Shown here: piece by piece, positions 38,548 to 47,170 of the stretch
How the letters are laid out: each line of letters begins with the position of its first letter
Position numbering within the stretch: position 1 is the first letter of the stretch
Assembly: GCF_023573145.1 (NCBI RefSeq)
Contig: NZ_CP097635.1
Coordinates: forward strand, 1,364,001 to 1,428,000
Direction of reading: 5' to 3'
Length of the DNA: 64,000 bases
Source: Aquincola tertiaricarbonis
GTDB taxonomy: Bacteria > Pseudomonadota > Gammaproteobacteria > Burkholderiales > Burkholderiaceae_C
Made by a program: the position numbers and the translations under genes
Notes under the pieces: generated by a model
The model's input: only the letters and a program-made list of their open reading frames with translations
Told to the model about the DNA's origin: nothing
The model's database searches: none

Positions 38548-40616
38548 CAGGCGGTCGCCTCGGTGTCTTGCAGCAGGCCGCGCTGGCGCAGCATCGGCTC
38601 GACCTGCGGGCCGCGGCCCCGGAAGGCCGCGAAGGCCTGCTCCGGCGCCACGGTGTTGCCGGCGGCGTAGATGTGGCGCAGCAGCCGGCCCGCCACCTCG
38701 GCATCGAAGGGGCTGCCTGCTTCGGCGAAGGCGCCGTAGGCATCGGCGTCCAGCACCTCGGCCCACAGGTACACGTAATAGCCGGCCGCATAGCCATGGC
38801 CGGCGAACAGGTGCTGGAAGTGGGTGAAGCGGTGGTTGACCCCCGCCGCCTGCGGCAGGCCGCGCTGGGCCAGCACCGCGGCCTCGAAGGCCACCGGATC
38901 GGCCGGCAGCTCGGCCAGCGGCAGCGCATGCGCCGCCATGTCGGTGAGCGCGCTGCCCACGTAGCGCACCGCCTCGTAGCCCTGGCCGAAGCGTTCGGCC
39001 GCCTGCAGCCGCTGGATCAGGGCCTGCGGAATCGGCTCGCCAGTGTGCACGTGGCGGGCGTGGCGCTGCAGCACCTCGGGCTCGGTGGCCCAGTGCTCGT
39101 ACAGCTGCGAAGGCAACTCGACGAAGTCGCGCAGCACCGCGGTGCCGCTCAGCCGCTCGTACGTGACGCTGGACAGCAGGCCGTGCAGGCCATGGCCGAA
39201 CTCATGGAACAGCGTGCGCACATCGTCGAAGCTCAGCAGCGTGGGCTCGCCGGCCGCCGCCTTCGCGAAGTTGTTGTTGTTGACGATGATGGGCAGCACG
39301 GTGCTGCCATTGCGGTGCTGCACGCGGTAGGCGCTCATCCAGGCGCCGCTGCGCTTGCTGGGCCGCGCGAAGTTGTCGTGCAGGAACACGCCGATGGGCT
39401 GGCCCTGCGCATCGCGCACCTCGTAGGCCTTGACGTCGGGGTGGTACAGCGGCGCGCCGGCCAGCTCGGTGAACTGCACGCCGAACAGGCGTTGCGCACA
39501 GTCGAAGGCGGCGGCCACCATGCGGTCGAGCGCGAAGTACGGCTTCACCTCGGCATCGTCGATGGCGTAGTGGCGCTGGCGCACCTGCTCGGCCCAGTAG
39601 CGCCAGTCCCAGGGCTCCAGCGTGCCGGTGTCGCCGGCCTCGGCGCGCAGCGCGTCGATCTGCGCGCGCTCGCGGCCCATGGTGTCCACCGCGCGGGTCC
39701 ACACGTCGTCCAGCAGGTTCGCCACCGCAGCCTGCGTGCCGGCCATGGTGTCGGCCAGCGTGAAGTCGGCGAAGCTGGCATGGCCGTGCAGCGCTGCGCG
39801 CTCGGCCCGCAGCGCCAGGATCTCGTGCACCAGCGCCCGGTTGTCGGTGGGGCCGGCATGTTCGCCGCGGCTGGTCCAGGCGCGCCAGGCCTGCTCGCGC
39901 AGGTCGCGCCGGGCGCTGAAGGTGAGGAAGGGCACCACCAGCGAGCGCGACAGCGTGATCACCGGATGCGGCAGCTGGCGCTCGCGCGCCGCCTCGCGGG
40001 CGGCAGCCCGCACGAAGTCGGGCAGGCCGGCCTGGTCTTCTTCGGTGCGCAGCTCCAGCCGGTAGGCCGATTCATCGGCCAGCACGTTCTGGCCGAACTG
40101 CGTGGTCAGCGTGGCCAGGCGCTCCATGATCTGTGCATGGCGGGCCCGTGCCTCGGACGCCAGCCGGGCGCCGGTGCGCACGAAGTCGAGGTGGATGCGC
40201 TCCACCAGCCGCAGCTGCTGGGCGTCGAGACCCAGCTGACCACGGCGCTGCCACACCGCATCGATGCGGCGGAACAGCGGCTCATGCAGGTAGATGGCGT
40301 TGTCGTGCGCCGCGATGCGCGGGGCCAGCGCACGCTGGGCATCACGCAGCTCGGCGGTGGCCTCGGAAGCGGCCAGGTTGGAGAAGCACGCTTCCAGCCG
40401 GTTCATCAGCCGGCCCGAGCGGTCGAAGGCGGCGATGGTGTTCTCGAAATCGGGCTCGGCTTCGTGCGCGCCGATGGCGTCCAGCTCGTCGCGGTGCTGC
40501 TGCATCGCCACCTCGAAGGCGGGCGCGAAGTGCTCGGCGCTGATCTGGTCGAACGGCGGCAGGCCGTGCGGCGCCGTCCACGGGGCCAGCAGCGGGTTGG
40601 TGGCGTGTTGCAGCAT
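38547..40616 (-). CDS. prlC: M3 family oligopeptidase A
   Basis: 689-aa zinc oligopeptidase that degrades short peptides, including cleaved signal peptides, in the cytoplasm. The HExxH zinc motif is in LFHEFGHGLHGLLSSVTY, and the second-ligand region and HRFTHFQHLFAGHGYAAGYY near the C-terminus are typical. The N-terminal LLAPWTAPHGLPPFDQI is the usual OpdA start. It lies 9 bases downstream of the coiled-coil exported-protein gene. Confidence 0.94.
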   Translation of the reverse strand: MLQHATNPLLAPWTAPHGLPPFDQISAEHFAPAFEVAMQQHRDELDAIGAHEAEPDFENTIAAFDRSGRLMNRLEACFSNLAASEATAELRDAQRALAPRIAAHDNAIYLHEPLFRRIDAVWQRRGQLGLDAQQLRLVERIHLDFVRTGARLASEARARHAQIMERLATLTTQFGQNVLADESAYRLELRTEEDQAGLPDFVRAAAREAARERQLPHPVITLSRSLVVPFLTFSARRDLREQAWRAWTSRGEHAGPTDNRALVHEILALRAERAALHGHASFADFTLADTMAGTQAAVANLLDDVWTRAVDTMGRERAQIDALRAEAGDTGTLEPWDWRYWAEQVRQRHYAIDDAEVKPYFALDRMVAAAFDCAQRLFGVQFTELAGAPLYHPDVKAYEVRDAQGQPIGVFLHDNFARPSKRSGAWMSAYRVQHRNGSTVLPIIVNNNNFAKAAAGEPTLLSFDDVRTLFHEFGHGLHGLLSSVTYERLSGTAVLRDFVELPSQLYEHWATEPEVLQRHARHVHTGEPIPQALIQRLQAAERFGQGYEAVRYVGSALTDMAAHALPLAELPADPVAFEAAVLAQRGLPQAAGVNHRFTHFQHLFAGHGYAAGYYVYLWAEVLDADAYGAFAEAGSPFDAEVAGRLLRHIYAAGNTVAPEQAFAAFRGRGPQVEPMLRQRGLLQDTEATA

Positions 40617-40625
40617 GCAGGCTCC

Positions 40626-41273
40626 TTACTTGCCGGCCTTGATGGCCTTCTCGTCGTCCTCGCGATAGCGGCGGTCGGCGCAGTCCAGCATCCAGCCCTG
40701 GCGGGCCTGCTCGGCTTCACGCGCGGCGGCCACCACCTGCGACTGCTTTTCGTTCCAGGCGGCGGCGCGCTCGTCGTGCACCTTGGCCTTGTCGTTCAGC
40801 GCGGCCACCGCGGCTTCGTAGGCGGCCTGCAGCGGCTTGCCTTCGGCCTCGATCGCGCCGGCCTCGGTCTTGAGCTGCTTTTCCTCATCCTGCAGCGCCT
40901 TGCGGCCGGCGTCGTCGGCCGGCGGGTTGGCGGCCTTGGCATTGAAGGCCACGATGCGCTCGCCCAGCACGCGGGTGCGCTCGTTGAGCTGCTTGATGGC
41001 GCCGGCCTTGGCCTCCACATCGGCCTTCAGCGGCTGCAGGCCTTCGGACAGCTTGGTCACCTCGGCCCGTTCCGCATCCAGCGCGGCCTTGCGGTTTTCA
41101 GCGGTGGTGCGCTGTTCATTGACGGCCACCTCGCGCTTCATGCAGGCACGCAGCTCTTCCTTGGTGAGGATGGGCGCCTTGCTGGTGGTCTTGCCGACAG
41201 GCACTTGCGCCAGGGCCGACGCGGCCGGCGCGATCAGCGCAGCGGCGGTCAGCAGCGGGAAAAGTCGCTTCAA
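40626..41273 (-). CDS. exported coiled-coil protein of unknown function, TTG start
   Basis: 215-aa periplasmic protein with a clean signal peptide (MKRLFPLLTAAALIAPAASALAQ) and then a long Ala/Glu/Lys-rich coiled coil. Two cysteines, in RACMKREV near the N-terminus and LDCADRRY near the C-terminus, could form a disulfide. The start codon is TTG at 41273, supported by GGGAGCCTGAAC just upstream and by the signal peptide beginning exactly there; no suitable ATG exists. It is first in the minus-strand run leading to prlC. Family not recognised. Confidence 0.75.
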   Translation of the reverse strand: MKRLFPLLTAAALIAPAASALAQVPVGKTTSKAPILTKEELRACMKREVAVNEQRTTAENRKAALDAERAEVTKLSEGLQPLKADVEAKAGAIKQLNERTRVLGERIVAFNAKAANPPADDAGRKALQDEEKQLKTEAGAIEAEGKPLQAAYEAAVAALNDKAKVHDERAAAWNEKQSQVVAAAREAEQARQGWMLDCADRRYREDDEKAIKAGK

Positions 41274-41409
41274 GTTCAGGCTCCCGGTAGGAAGTTCTCA
41301 AACCCGGGATGATGCCACCGGGGGCCCGGTCGGCCGGCCAGCAGGGTCACGCGCGCTGCACCCCGGCGCACGGGCGGCGGTGATGCGCGGCTCACGCACA
41401 ATGTGGCCA

Positions 41410-41430
41410 TTGATCCACCTTGTCGATCAA
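41410..41430. promoter_or_regulatory. putative LysR autoregulatory dyad
   Basis: TTGATC and GATCAA are a perfect inverted repeat 9 bases apart, 30 bases upstream of the LysR start and between divergent genes. The site may be bound by that regulator to control itself or the opposite operon. Confidence 0.4.
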
Positions 41431-41459
41431 TCCTTTCCACAGCCTTGCAACGCCGCGCC

Positions 41460-42422
41460 ATGGGCATGAACTTCGACCTCAACGACCTGCTGGCCTTTCG
41501 CGCCGTGGCCGAGCTGAACAACTTCCGCCGTGCGGCCGAAGCCGTGCACATCTCGCAACCGGCCTTCAGCCGCCGCATCGACAAGCTGGAAGAAGCGCTG
41601 GGCGTGCGCCTGCTGGACCGCACCACCCGCCGCGTGAGCCTGACGGCCGTGGGCCGCGACTTCGCGCGCAAGGTGCAGCAGATCCTGGACGACCTGGACA
41701 GCACGCTGCTGGGCATCCGCGGCGTGGCCACCACGCGCATGGGCGAGGTCACCATCGCCTGCGTGCCATCCACCGTCTACTACTACCTGTCGCGCGTGAT
41801 CCAGCGCTACCGCGAGGCCTACCCCAAGGTGCGCGTGCGGGTGCTGGACGCCAGCGCCAACGACGTGCTGGGCAGCGTGTCGCGCGGCGAGGCCGACTTC
41901 GGCCTCAACTTCATCGGCGGCAACGAGCCCGACATCGAGTTCACGCCGCTGGTGGAAGAGCGCTTCGTGGCCGCCTGCCGGCGCGACCACCCGCTGGCCC
42001 GCAAGCGCCGCGTGACCTGGCCGGAGCTGGCCGAGCACGACTTCATCGCGGTGAGCCAGCGCTCGGGCAACCGGCTGCTGATGGACCAGGCGCTGGCCCG
42101 CATGCCGGGCCGCCCGCAGGCCTTGTACGAGGCGCAGCACGTGACCACGCTGCTGGGCCTGGTGGAAGCCGGCCTGGGCGTGGCGGCCGTGCCCTCGATG
42201 GCCATGCCGGGCAAGGACCACCCGCTGCTGGTGAGCATTCCGCTCGAAGAGCCGGTGGTCACCCGGCATGTGGGGCTAATCCGCCGTCGGGGCCGCAGCC
42301 TGTCGCCCGCGGCGCAGCAGATGTTCGACTTCTTCACCGAACTCGAGGACGCCCAGGCCGCCAAGCGCAGCCGCCGCAAGAAGGCGCCGGGCAAGGCCGC
42401 TGCCGAAAAGATCCAGGCGTAA
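41460..42422 (+). CDS. LysR-type transcriptional regulator
   Basis: 320-aa LysR protein. The DNA-binding domain at residues 4-62 reads LLAFRAVAELNNFRRAAEAV and SQPAFSRRIDKLEEALGVRL. The effector domain is typical of aromatic or organic-acid responsive members. A Lys/Arg/Ala-rich tail ends the protein. It is divergent from the exported coiled-coil/prlC run and ends before a terminator shared with the cold-shock gene. The ATG at 41460 is preferred; another lies two codons later. Confidence 0.92.
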   Translation: MGMNFDLNDLLAFRAVAELNNFRRAAEAVHISQPAFSRRIDKLEEALGVRLLDRTTRRVSLTAVGRDFARKVQQILDDLDSTLLGIRGVATTRMGEVTIACVPSTVYYYLSRVIQRYREAYPKVRVRVLDASANDVLGSVSRGEADFGLNFIGGNEPDIEFTPLVEERFVAACRRDHPLARKRRVTWPELAEHDFIAVSQRSGNRLLMDQALARMPGRPQALYEAQHVTTLLGLVEAGLGVAAVPSMAMPGKDHPLLVSIPLEEPVVTRHVGLIRRRGRSLSPAAQQMFDFFTELEDAQAAKRSRRKKAPGKAAAEKIQA

Positions 42423-42446
42423 AAAACCGCGGCAAGCCGCGGTTTT
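42423..42446. terminator. bidirectional rho-independent terminator
   Basis: Perfect 11-bp stem AAAACCGCGGC / GCCGCGGTTTT with an AA loop, immediately after the LysR stop and 20 bases from the end of the converging cold-shock gene. Confidence 0.9.
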
Positions 42447-42466
42447 CTAGGGTGCCAGGCTGTGGA

Positions 42467-42685
42467 TTACAGCGGGCGGATGTTCGAAGCTTGCGGGCCC
42501 TTTTGGCCTTGGGTCACTTCGAATTCAACGCGTTGGCCTTCGCTCAGGCTCTTGAAGCCTTCAACGCGGATTTCCTTGAAATGCGCGAAAAGGTCCTTGC
42601 CGCCTTGTTCGGGCGTGATGAAGCCGAAGCCCTTGCCATCGTCGAACCACTTGACGGTGCCGGTTTGCGTTTGCTTGGTGGACAT
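42467..42685 (-). CDS. cold-shock protein, CspA family
   Basis: 72-aa single cold-shock domain that binds single-stranded RNA/DNA. The RNP1 and RNP2 motifs are both present ([10 protein letters not shown] and DLFAHFKEI), starting from [19 protein letters not shown]. The ATG at 42685 matches the family length; an upstream in-frame extension to 42787 is most likely leader. Roughly 200 bases of non-coding leader precede it, as is usual for cold-regulated csp mRNAs whose 5' UTR acts as a temperature sensor. Confidence 0.95.
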   Translation of the reverse strand: MSTKQTQTGTVKWFDDGKGFGFITPEQGGKDLFAHFKEIRVEGFKSLSEGQRVEFEVTQGQKGPQASNIRPL

Positions 42686-42895
42686 GATGATCCTTGAGTT
42701 TAGAAGAGGCACGCGCAGCACATGCTGACGCGTGGCAGAGACACGCAAGAAATCACCAGGGGGAGAAATCCATACCGAGCCTGCCACCGATTGGGACAGG
42801 AAGATCGACCTGACCTCGAGAAGACGGTCTTGTGTATGCCTACCCGACCAGTGTACCCGCTTGCCTCAGGTCGCGCCGGTGATTTGCAAACTATT

Positions 42896-45463
42896 TCATG
42901 CTGGAGGCACGAAATCCAGAATCCGCATCGCATTACGCAGGGTTTGGCGGGCCGCGGCGCTGGCCTCACCGGCCCAGGCATCCGGGGCCTGCAGGCGCGC
43001 GTCGATGTTGCCGATGTGAAAGTGCGCACCACCGGTCAGCTGCGGCAGTTCGTCCCAGCCCACCGGCACCGAGATGCCGAGCCCCGGCCGCGCCCGCGTT
43101 GACCAGGCCGCCACCGTGGTGGCGCCGCGGCCGTTGCGCAGGTAGTCCACGAAGATCTTGCCCACCCGGTTCCTGGGCCCGCTCTTGGCCACGAAGCGGT
43201 CGGGCAGCGTGCGCGCCAGGTGCTGCACGATCTGCTGGGACAAGGCCTTCACCGCGTCCCAGCCCAGCGAGGGCTTGAAGGGCACCACCACATGCAGGCC
43301 CTTGCCGCCGCTGGTCTTGAGCAGCGCGCGCAGGCCCAGCTCGTCCAGCAAGGCCTTCACCAGCTGCGCGCCCTCGGCAATCTGCGGCCAGGCCACGCCT
43401 TCGCCCGGGTCCAGGTCGAAGGTCATGCGGTCAGGCTGGTCGATGGCGCGGGTGGTGGCATTCCAGGTGTGGAACTCGATCACGTTCATCTGCACCGCGT
43501 TCAGCAGCGCGGTGCGGGTGGCCACCTCCATCAGAGGCGCATGGTCGGGATCGAAGGCCGGGTCCAACTGCCGCAGGCCCTTGATCTTGCCGCTGTCGTG
43601 CTTCTGGAAGAACAGTTCGCCGGCCACACCGGCCGGCGCACGCACCAGCGACACCGGCCGCCCGCGCAGGTGCGGCAGCAGGCGCGTGGCCGCACGGTGC
43701 ATGTACTCGGCCAGCTGCTGCTTGGTGGTGCCGCTGGCGGCATCGATCACGCGGCTGGCATGGGTCAGGCGCAGGCCCGGAGGCAGGCCCGGCGGCGGGC
43801 CCGGCGGCGGGCCCGACGACAGGCGGTCGGCCGGCCGGGCCGAAGCGGCCTGGGTGCGCTTGCGGGCCGCCGGTGCGGGGCCCGGCGCCGGCACTGCCCG
43901 CTCGCGGCCGATGGCCTCGGGCTTCTTGTCGGTGCGCAGGCCATGGAACACCGCCTGACGCACGCGGCCGTCCTTCGTCCACTCGGCGAACGACACCTCG
44001 GCGATCAGGCGCGGCTGCACCCAGTGGCCCTTGATGCCGCGCGGCAGACCCTTGAACGGCGGTGCGTCGGCGGCAATGGCCTTCAGTTGTCTAGACAGGT
44101 CGGCCAGCGACTGCTGGTTGAAGCCGGTGCCCACGTTGCCGGCATAGTGCAACGCGCCGGCCGCATCGTGCACGCCCAGCAGCAGCGCGCCCAGGCCGGT
44201 GCGGCTGCCCTGGGGGTCGGTCCAACCGCCGATGACGAACTCCTGCCGCTGCTGGCACTTGAGCTTGATCCAGCTGCGCTGGCGGCCGCTGGCGTAAGCC
44301 GCATCGGCCCGCTTGCCGATCACGCCTTCCATGCGCATCTGGCAGGCGGTGTGCAACAGCTGCGCGGCGTCCACCGCAAAGTCTTCGCTGAAGCGCAGGT
44401 GCGGTGGGTCACCCGCCGCCTCCAGCGCATCGCGCAGGCGCTGCCGGCGCACGCGCAACGGCAACGGCCGCAGGTCTTCACCCTGCAGGAAGGGCGCGTC
44501 GAACAGGTAGTAGACGATGTCCTGCGTGCGCCGCTGCTCGAACACGTTCTGCAGCCGCTGGAAGCTGGGCACGCCTTGCGCGTCCAGCACCACGATCTCG
44601 CCGTCCAGCCAGGCCTTGTGCAGGCCCAGCGACGCCAGCTCCTTGGCCAGGGCGCGCAGCTTGGCCGTCCAGTCGTGGCCGTTGCGGGTGAACAGCTTGA
44701 CCTCGCCGGCCTCGATGCGGGCCAGCAGCCGGTAGCCGTCGAACTTCATCTCGTACAGCCAGTCGCCCTCGGTCGGCACGCCGTCCACCAGCGTGGCCAA
44801 CTGCGGCGCCAGGGTGTCGGGCAAAGGCACGGCCGACTTGGCGGCGACCTTGGCGGCCGGGGCGGGCGCGCTTTTCTTGCGCGCCGGCTTCGTGGTCTTG
44901 GCCGGCGCGGCGATCACCGCATCGCTGATCACGCTGCCGGGCTCGGCCTCGGTCACGCTGTATTCGGCGGCCGGGCGCGCGGCGTCGTCATGCTCCTTGA
45001 TCAGCAGCCAGGGCGTTTGCCGCTCGCTGCCACGGCCGCGCATGCGCACCAGGGTCCAGCGGCCACCCAGCTTTTGGCCCTGCAGCCGGAACTTGAGCTT
45101 GCCGGCGGCCAGGCCGGCGCGGGCATCACCTTCGGGCTGCCAGGTGCCCCGGTCCCACACGATGACCTGACCGGCACCGTAATGGCCGGCCGGGATGGTG
45201 CCTTCGAAGCGGGCGTAGTCCAGCGGGTGGTCTTCCACCTCCACCGCCATGCGGCGCTCATGCGGGTCGAGGCTGGGGCCTTTGGGCACCGCCCAGCTCT
45301 TGAGCGTGCCGTCCAGCGCCAACCGGAAGTCGTAGTGCAGCGCACGGGCCGCATGCTTCTGGATGACGAAGGGCAGCGCCTCACCCTGATGCTGCCCGCC
45401 CTGCGGCTCCGGCGTGGCGCTGAAGTCGCGCTTGTCGCGGTAGCGCTGCAGCGGATCGGCCAT
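42896..45463 (-). CDS. ligD: ATP-dependent DNA ligase D (multidomain NHEJ enzyme)
   Basis: 855-aa protein for bacterial non-homologous end joining. Domain order: 3'-phosphoesterase (about 25-170; HYDFRLALDGTLKSWAVPKG, DYARFEGTIPAGHYGAG), a basic linker, the ATP-dependent ligase domain (about 205-520; nucleotidyl Lys in YEMKFDGYRLLARI), a Pro/Gly-rich linker and the AEP-type primase/polymerase domain (about 565-855; metal-binding MTFDLDPGEG and LKTSGGKGLHVVVP). All three activities look intact. The partner Ku is not encoded nearby, so it must lie elsewhere. Confidence 0.95.
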   Translation of the reverse strand: MADPLQRYRDKRDFSATPEPQGGQHQGEALPFVIQKHAARALHYDFRLALDGTLKSWAVPKGPSLDPHERRMAVEVEDHPLDYARFEGTIPAGHYGAGQVIVWDRGTWQPEGDARAGLAAGKLKFRLQGQKLGGRWTLVRMRGRGSERQTPWLLIKEHDDAARPAAEYSVTEAEPGSVISDAVIAAPAKTTKPARKKSAPAPAAKVAAKSAVPLPDTLAPQLATLVDGVPTEGDWLYEMKFDGYRLLARIEAGEVKLFTRNGHDWTAKLRALAKELASLGLHKAWLDGEIVVLDAQGVPSFQRLQNVFEQRRTQDIVYYLFDAPFLQGEDLRPLPLRVRRQRLRDALEAAGDPPHLRFSEDFAVDAAQLLHTACQMRMEGVIGKRADAAYASGRQRSWIKLKCQQRQEFVIGGWTDPQGSRTGLGALLLGVHDAAGALHYAGNVGTGFNQQSLADLSRQLKAIAADAPPFKGLPRGIKGHWVQPRLIAEVSFAEWTKDGRVRQAVFHGLRTDKKPEAIGRERAVPAPGPAPAARKRTQAASARPADRLSSGPPPGPPPGLPPGLRLTHASRVIDAASGTTKQQLAEYMHRAATRLLPHLRGRPVSLVRAPAGVAGELFFQKHDSGKIKGLRQLDPAFDPDHAPLMEVATRTALLNAVQMNVIEFHTWNATTRAIDQPDRMTFDLDPGEGVAWPQIAEGAQLVKALLDELGLRALLKTSGGKGLHVVVPFKPSLGWDAVKALSQQIVQHLARTLPDRFVAKSGPRNRVGKIFVDYLRNGRGATTVAAWSTRARPGLGISVPVGWDELPQLTGGAHFHIGNIDARLQAPDAWAGEASAAARQTLRNAMRILDFVPPA

Positions 45464-45484
45464 GGCCGGGGCGGGCCGCGCCAG

Positions 45485-46033
45485 TCAATGCCACCAGGCG
45501 GCCAGGCCCAGCGCGGTGGCAAAGCCGATCCACACGATGGACGGGACCAGCCAGCGGGCGGCCGGCGCACTGGCGCGCTGCACGCGGCGGGTGGTCAGCA
45601 GCACCAGGGCCAACGAGGCGACGTTGGCCACCGCGGACAGGCCGGTCTCGAAGCCCAGCGTCAGCACCGGGTAGGCCAGCCCCCAGGCCATCAACGCCAC
45701 CACCCAGCGGGCGGCGCGGCGGCCAACGGCACCGGCCTGCCACACACGCCAGCGGGCGTAGCCCCACATCGGGAAGATCAGCGCCCACATCAGGCCGACG
45801 AACCAGCCCGGTGGCGCCAGCCGCAGGCTGCTGAACGCGGGGTCGGCGCCGGCGGTGCCGGTGGCGAACAGCAGGCCGTTGCCCACCAGCACCAGCAGCA
45901 GCGGCACGCCCATGCTCCACCAGCGCGCGGCGCGGGTCGGGCGGTTCCAGGGCGCCAGCGGCTCGGCAAGGTCCTGCCCGCGGCGCATCGGACGCATCGG
46001 AGGCAGGGAGGGACGGGTGGCGGTGGTGGTCAT
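45485..46033 (-). CDS. TspO/MBR family membrane protein
   Basis: 182-aa, five-TM protein of the TspO/peripheral benzodiazepine receptor family, which binds tetrapyrroles or related ligands in the membrane. The signature LAPPGWFVGLMWALIFPMWG is clear. A polar N-terminal extension of about 35 residues with many Arg and Pro precedes TM1. The ATG at 46033 was chosen since the open frame further upstream runs through intergenic sequence. It lies 21 bases upstream of ligD on the same strand. Confidence 0.88.
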   Translation of the reverse strand: MTTTATRPSLPPMRPMRRGQDLAEPLAPWNRPTRAARWWSMGVPLLLVLVGNGLLFATGTAGADPAFSSLRLAPPGWFVGLMWALIFPMWGYARWRVWQAGAVGRRAARWVVALMAWGLAYPVLTLGFETGLSAVANVASLALVLLTTRRVQRASAPAARWLVPSIVWIGFATALGLAAWWH

Positions 46034-46149
46034 GGTGGTGGCAGCCTTTGCGCGACTATCTCCGGCACGCGGCATGCCGGCCGTCGGCGCCAAACGCAAC
46101 CAGTTGTAGGACGGGCGGCAGCCGCGAGTGTGAGAGCGCGGGCTGGCGT

Positions 46150-47097
46150 CTACCAGCCTGGCTGTGCCGTCCATCCCCCGGGAAATCCGAGTTCGGCCGG
46201 CTCGACGTCCGGGTACCGCTGGAAGATGGCCATCAACTCCGCCTTCCAACGATGCGGCAGACCCGTTTGGACGAGGAGGAAGTGCACCACGGTCGCGGCT
46301 GCATAGAACGACTTTTGATCCGCGAACCTGATGCCGGCAGATTTGTAGTTGGCAGGAGCCACTCCCAGCCGCACCCTCAGCAATTGTCCGTGGTGCGCCG
46401 CCACATTGCGGACCACGGTCAGGGTGTGGATCCACGACTGGAAGACCTCCACTTGATCCACGCCGAAGCGTTTGGAGATGGCCTTCTTGTCCTGCGCGTC
46501 GCGCAGGATGGCGTAGGTGCGTGACCACAATCCGAAGGTCACGCACTCACTGATGGACCAGCTTGGCGGCAGGTACGGATCGTCGTGTCGGTTGAAGTAG
46601 TGCGCGACGAACCGCTTGCCCTCAGCGCGACGCACCTCCTCTTCGATCTTGCGGATCAACTGGCCAACGCCCCAGTCGCGCGTGGGCTTGAAGATGGCCG
46701 TGTTCAAGAACCAGTGCGGTGAATGCCGCAAGCTCAGGTAGTTCGCCATGACCGAGCGGATGGCCACCTCCAGCCGATCAATCGCTTCGATGGTGGCCGC
46801 CCTCAACTCGCGGTCCAGCTCGCAGCGCGCTGCAATCTGCTCGAAGGAGTAGCCGGCGGGGAACCGCTTGGTGGCCGGATCGACCACATGGAACCAGTAG
46901 CCCTTGAGGCGGTAGCCGCCGACACCGCGCAGGCAGGCCAGTGCCTTTGGCTCGGTGGCAGGCAATACGACGAGGCCCCGGTCCTTCAGCTTCTGCAGCA
47001 ACTGCTCAGGGGTCGCGGCGACTTTGGTGAAAGGAACTTTGGCCAAGAATCTGTCGGTTGGAACAACTTCCGCCCAAAGAAAACCCGCCTTTTGCAC
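46150..47097 (-). CDS. Abi family (AbiD/AbiF-type, Abi_2) protein
   Basis: 315-aa protein of the Abi_2 abortive-infection family. Typical segments: PFTKVAATPEQLLQKLKDRG, LRGVGGYRLKGYWFHV, YSFEQIAARCELDRELR, IDRLEVAIRSVMANYLS and the C-terminal TVVRNVAAHHGQLLRVRLG, whose Arg-Asn-x3-His pattern matches the catalytic motif of HEPN ribonucleases. Such proteins stop growth during phage infection and some are toxins paired with a small RNA. It begins with a GTG at 47097 without a clear ribosome site. Base composition is visibly lower in GC than its neighbours, and it is a lone gene between a TspO gene and a LacI regulator, so transfer is likely. Confidence 0.85.
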   Translation of the reverse strand: MQKAGFLWAEVVPTDRFLAKVPFTKVAATPEQLLQKLKDRGLVVLPATEPKALACLRGVGGYRLKGYWFHVVDPATKRFPAGYSFEQIAARCELDRELRAATIEAIDRLEVAIRSVMANYLSLRHSPHWFLNTAIFKPTRDWGVGQLIRKIEEEVRRAEGKRFVAHYFNRHDDPYLPPSWSISECVTFGLWSRTYAILRDAQDKKAISKRFGVDQVEVFQSWIHTLTVVRNVAAHHGQLLRVRLGVAPANYKSAGIRFADQKSFYAAATVVHFLLVQTGLPHRWKAELMAIFQRYPDVEPAELGFPGGWTAQPGW

Positions 47098-47170
47098 GTC
47101 TGCCGTGAAGCAGAACCCTGACCGAGATCAGGACGTGTGGCGGGTGTGTTGCGAGCGATTGTACGGCGAT
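47098..47170 (-). promoter_or_regulatory. leader of the Abi gene with two tandem hairpins
   Basis: On the minus strand a TACAAT hexamer is followed by CCTGA-N6-TCAGG (47132-47117) and TCTGC-N6-GCAGA (47114-47099) just before the GTG start. No matching -35 box was found. The hairpins could be part of a small structured RNA or could occlude translation. Confidence 0.35.

Noticed and set aside
43780..43812. Tandem Gly/Pro-coding repeats in ligD (GGGCCCGGCGGC type)
   Set aside because: In frame and within the expected flexible linker between ligase and polymerase domains; ordinary linker expansion.
47130..47170. Promoter for the Abi gene from the TACAAT hexamer
   Set aside because: No -35 element at 16-18 bases; noted only as a weak candidate in the leader description.
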